From NCBI RefSeq assembly GCF_037113415.1, contig NZ_CP146608.1, forward strand, positions 764,501-828,500: a stretch of DNA of 64,000 nt. The letters are read 5' to 3'. Source of the stretch: Devosia sp. XK-2 (GTDB lineage Bacteria; Pseudomonadota; Alphaproteobacteria; Rhizobiales; Devosiaceae). A program made the translations under genes and the position numbers. This document shows positions 63,069 to 64,000 of this stretch, piece by piece (positions within the stretch are counted from its first letter, which is position 1; each line of letters starts with the position of its first letter). The notes under the pieces were generated by a model. The model was not told where the DNA came from and did no database searches. It worked only from the letters and a program-made list of their open reading frames with translations.

Positions 63069-63842
63069 TCAGTCAGACCAGCGCGCCAGCCGGATTTCGA
63101 GCAGGCGCAAAAGTTCGGTGACCACCACGCCAATCAGGGACAGGGTCAGCACGACGACAAAATATTCGGCCATGCGGAATGTATTGCCGTAAAGCGCCAG
63201 AAGTCCGCCAAGCCCGGTCACGGCGGTATAAAGCTCGGCCACCACGGTATTGATGAGGCCAATGGTGGCGCCGATGCGCAGACCGGTCAGAATATAGGGC
63301 AAGGCCCCCGGCAACACGATTGCCGCAAAGATACGCCATCGGCCGGCCCCCACGCTGCGCGCCATTTCGACCAGGTCCGGATCGGCCTGACGCACCCCCG
63401 CATAGGTGTTGATGACGATTGGCATCACGGCACCGAGAAACACCACGAACAGCTTGGCTTCGATGCCAAGGCCGAGAAACAGAATGATCAGTGGAATGAA
63501 GGCCACGCGAGGCGTCGCGGCCAGGGCATAGACATAGACTTCCAGTGTCCGGCCCAAAAGGCCGAAGGCGCCCATCACGATCCCAAGCGGCAGTGCCACG
63601 ACGATGGCCAGGCCAAAGCCGCCGAGATAGGTGCCCAGACTTATCGCTATCGCCATGGGCAGACGGCCCTGCTGCCATAGGCGCATGGCGGCCGCCAGGG
63701 TGTCGAGCGGCGAGGGGATGATATTGCGGCTGACATGTGTCGAGGCAAGTGTCCAACCGAGCACTAGCAAGACAAGGACGCCCAGTCGCGCAATGGTGAC
63801 AAGCGTCAACGATCGCAGGCCTTTGGGCGTAGACCTATCCAA
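63069..63842 (-). CDS. NitT/TauT-type ABC transporter permease
   Basis: A 257-residue inner-membrane permease of the nitrate/sulfonate/taurine type (SsuC-like). Six helices; N-terminal PSPLDTLAAAMRLWQQG. The EAA loop is at about 165-185 in MARSVGAGRWRIFAAIVLPGALP (in parts). It carries substrate through the membrane with an ATPase. TTG 63842 is preferred, with AAGGGA 8 bases ahead; the frame opens at TTG 63890. It overlaps an upstream ORF by 8 bp. The ATPase and binding protein are not in the window. Confidence 0.87.
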   Translation of the reverse strand: MDRSTPKGLRSLTLVTIARLGVLVLLVLGWTLASTHVSRNIIPSPLDTLAAAMRLWQQGRLPMAIAISLGTYLGGFGLAIVVALPLGIVMGAFGLLGRTLEVYVYALAATPRVAFIPLIILFLGLGIEAKLFVVFLGAVMPIVINTYAGVRQADPDLVEMARSVGAGRWRIFAAIVLPGALPYILTGLRIGATIGLINTVVAELYTAVTGLGGLLALYGNTFRMAEYFVVVLTLSLIGVVVTELLRLLEIRLARWSD

Positions 63843-64000
63843 CAGCCCGGTCCCTTGCGGGCATGCGAGCGCAGAGAAGGGCGCTTTCAAGACTCGGACG
63901 GATGATCGGCAATTGGTTAAACTCTATGATGCGTCGCCGCAGAAATTGCGTGAGCTTGTCCTCTTGGTCCAGAGCCCAGGGAAATTTTCTTCGGCATGTC
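63835..64000 (-). CDS. partial upstream gene of the ABC transporter operon
   Basis: An open frame from the window edge to a TAG that overlaps the permease start by 8 bp, ending in ...FLRRRIIEFNQLPI and a basic end. Only about 54 residues are visible, with no recognisable motif. It overlaps the permease tightly, which supports it being the preceding gene of that operon, probably the ATPase or the binding protein; I cannot identify it. Confidence 0.35.
   Translation of the reverse strand, partial: TCRRKFPWALDQEDKLTQFLRRRIIEFNQLPIIRPSLESALLCARMPARDRAVG

Overview
The window is a stretch of GC-rich chromosome from an alphaproteobacterium, most likely a Hyphomicrobiales member of the Devosia / Devosiaceae type. 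Evidence for this is a CcrM-type GANTC methyltransferase, a LexA box of the alphaproteobacterial form GTTC-N7-GTTC, ETF-ubiquinone oxidoreductase, the two-subunit glycyl-tRNA synthetase, a BioY biotin transporter and alphaproteobacterial small families such as TIGR02301. The genus is inferred from gene style; no rRNA is present. There is no prophage, IS element or CRISPR array. Most of the window is tightly packed core or near-core genes on both strands.

Layout. 1-5.1 kb: alpha/beta hydrolase, mutY, two small unknown genes of foreign look, ccrM, rnhB and a DUF4180 gene. 5.2-10.7 kb: a secreted unknown, a PA0069-type radical SAM gene behind a LexA box, a DHA2 drug exporter, and moaB overlapping a second MFS gene. 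10.8-18.5 kb: uracil-DNA glycosylase, ETF-QO, a TPR protein with ispE, and a subtilisin-like autotransporter lipoprotein behind two strong hairpins. 18.6-30.4 kb: polyprenyl synthase, a TrmN6-like methyltransferase, S49 peptidase, glyQ, a TetR-controlled pair with a 28-bp palindromic operator, rnk, lemA-DUF2207, glyS and a DUF808 membrane protein. 30.4-41.3 kb: a GSU2403-type nucleotidyltransferase behind two tandem palindromes, the rnhA-GNAT-ispH operon, a shortened PPDK-like enzyme, an orphan VasI/TagO-like protein, a SleB-type cell-wall hydrolase, an HD hydrolase, ygfZ and a dihydroorotase. 41.3-50.1 kb: small periplasmic unknowns, a TIGR02301 gene with a palindromic repeat read through its N-terminus, NUDIX, HMCES/SRAP, hemerythrin, GlcD-like oxidase, a phosphatase, aroC, an MBL hydrolase and bioY.

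50.2-59.2 kb is an accessory sugar locus. A LacI regulator faces an operon of GH29 alpha-L-fucosidase, an unexpected nucleotidyltransferase, and a complete sugar ABC importer (binding protein, two permeases, ATPase). A 16-bp LacI-type palindrome lies between regulator and operon. The logical reading is uptake and cleavage of fucosylated oligosaccharides. A HAD protein with an unusual N-terminal domain follows lacI. 59.3-64 kb holds tRNA-Pro(CGG), tRNA-Gln(TTG), an exported epoxide hydrolase 29 bp before an AlkZ-like winged-helix gene, an AraC regulator and part of a NitT/TauT-type ABC transporter.

Genome maintenance is a recurring theme (mutY, ccrM, rnhB, UDG, radical SAM with SOS box, rnhA, HMCES, AlkZ-like, NUDIX), but these genes are scattered and do not form one operon. 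The best candidates for something undescribed are the palindrome-controlled nucleotidyltransferase (30.4-31.6 kb), the nucleotidyltransferase inside the fucosidase operon, the epoxide hydrolase / AlkZ-like pair, the Vps62-like-HAD fusion, and the TetR operon around an unrecognised 254-residue protein.
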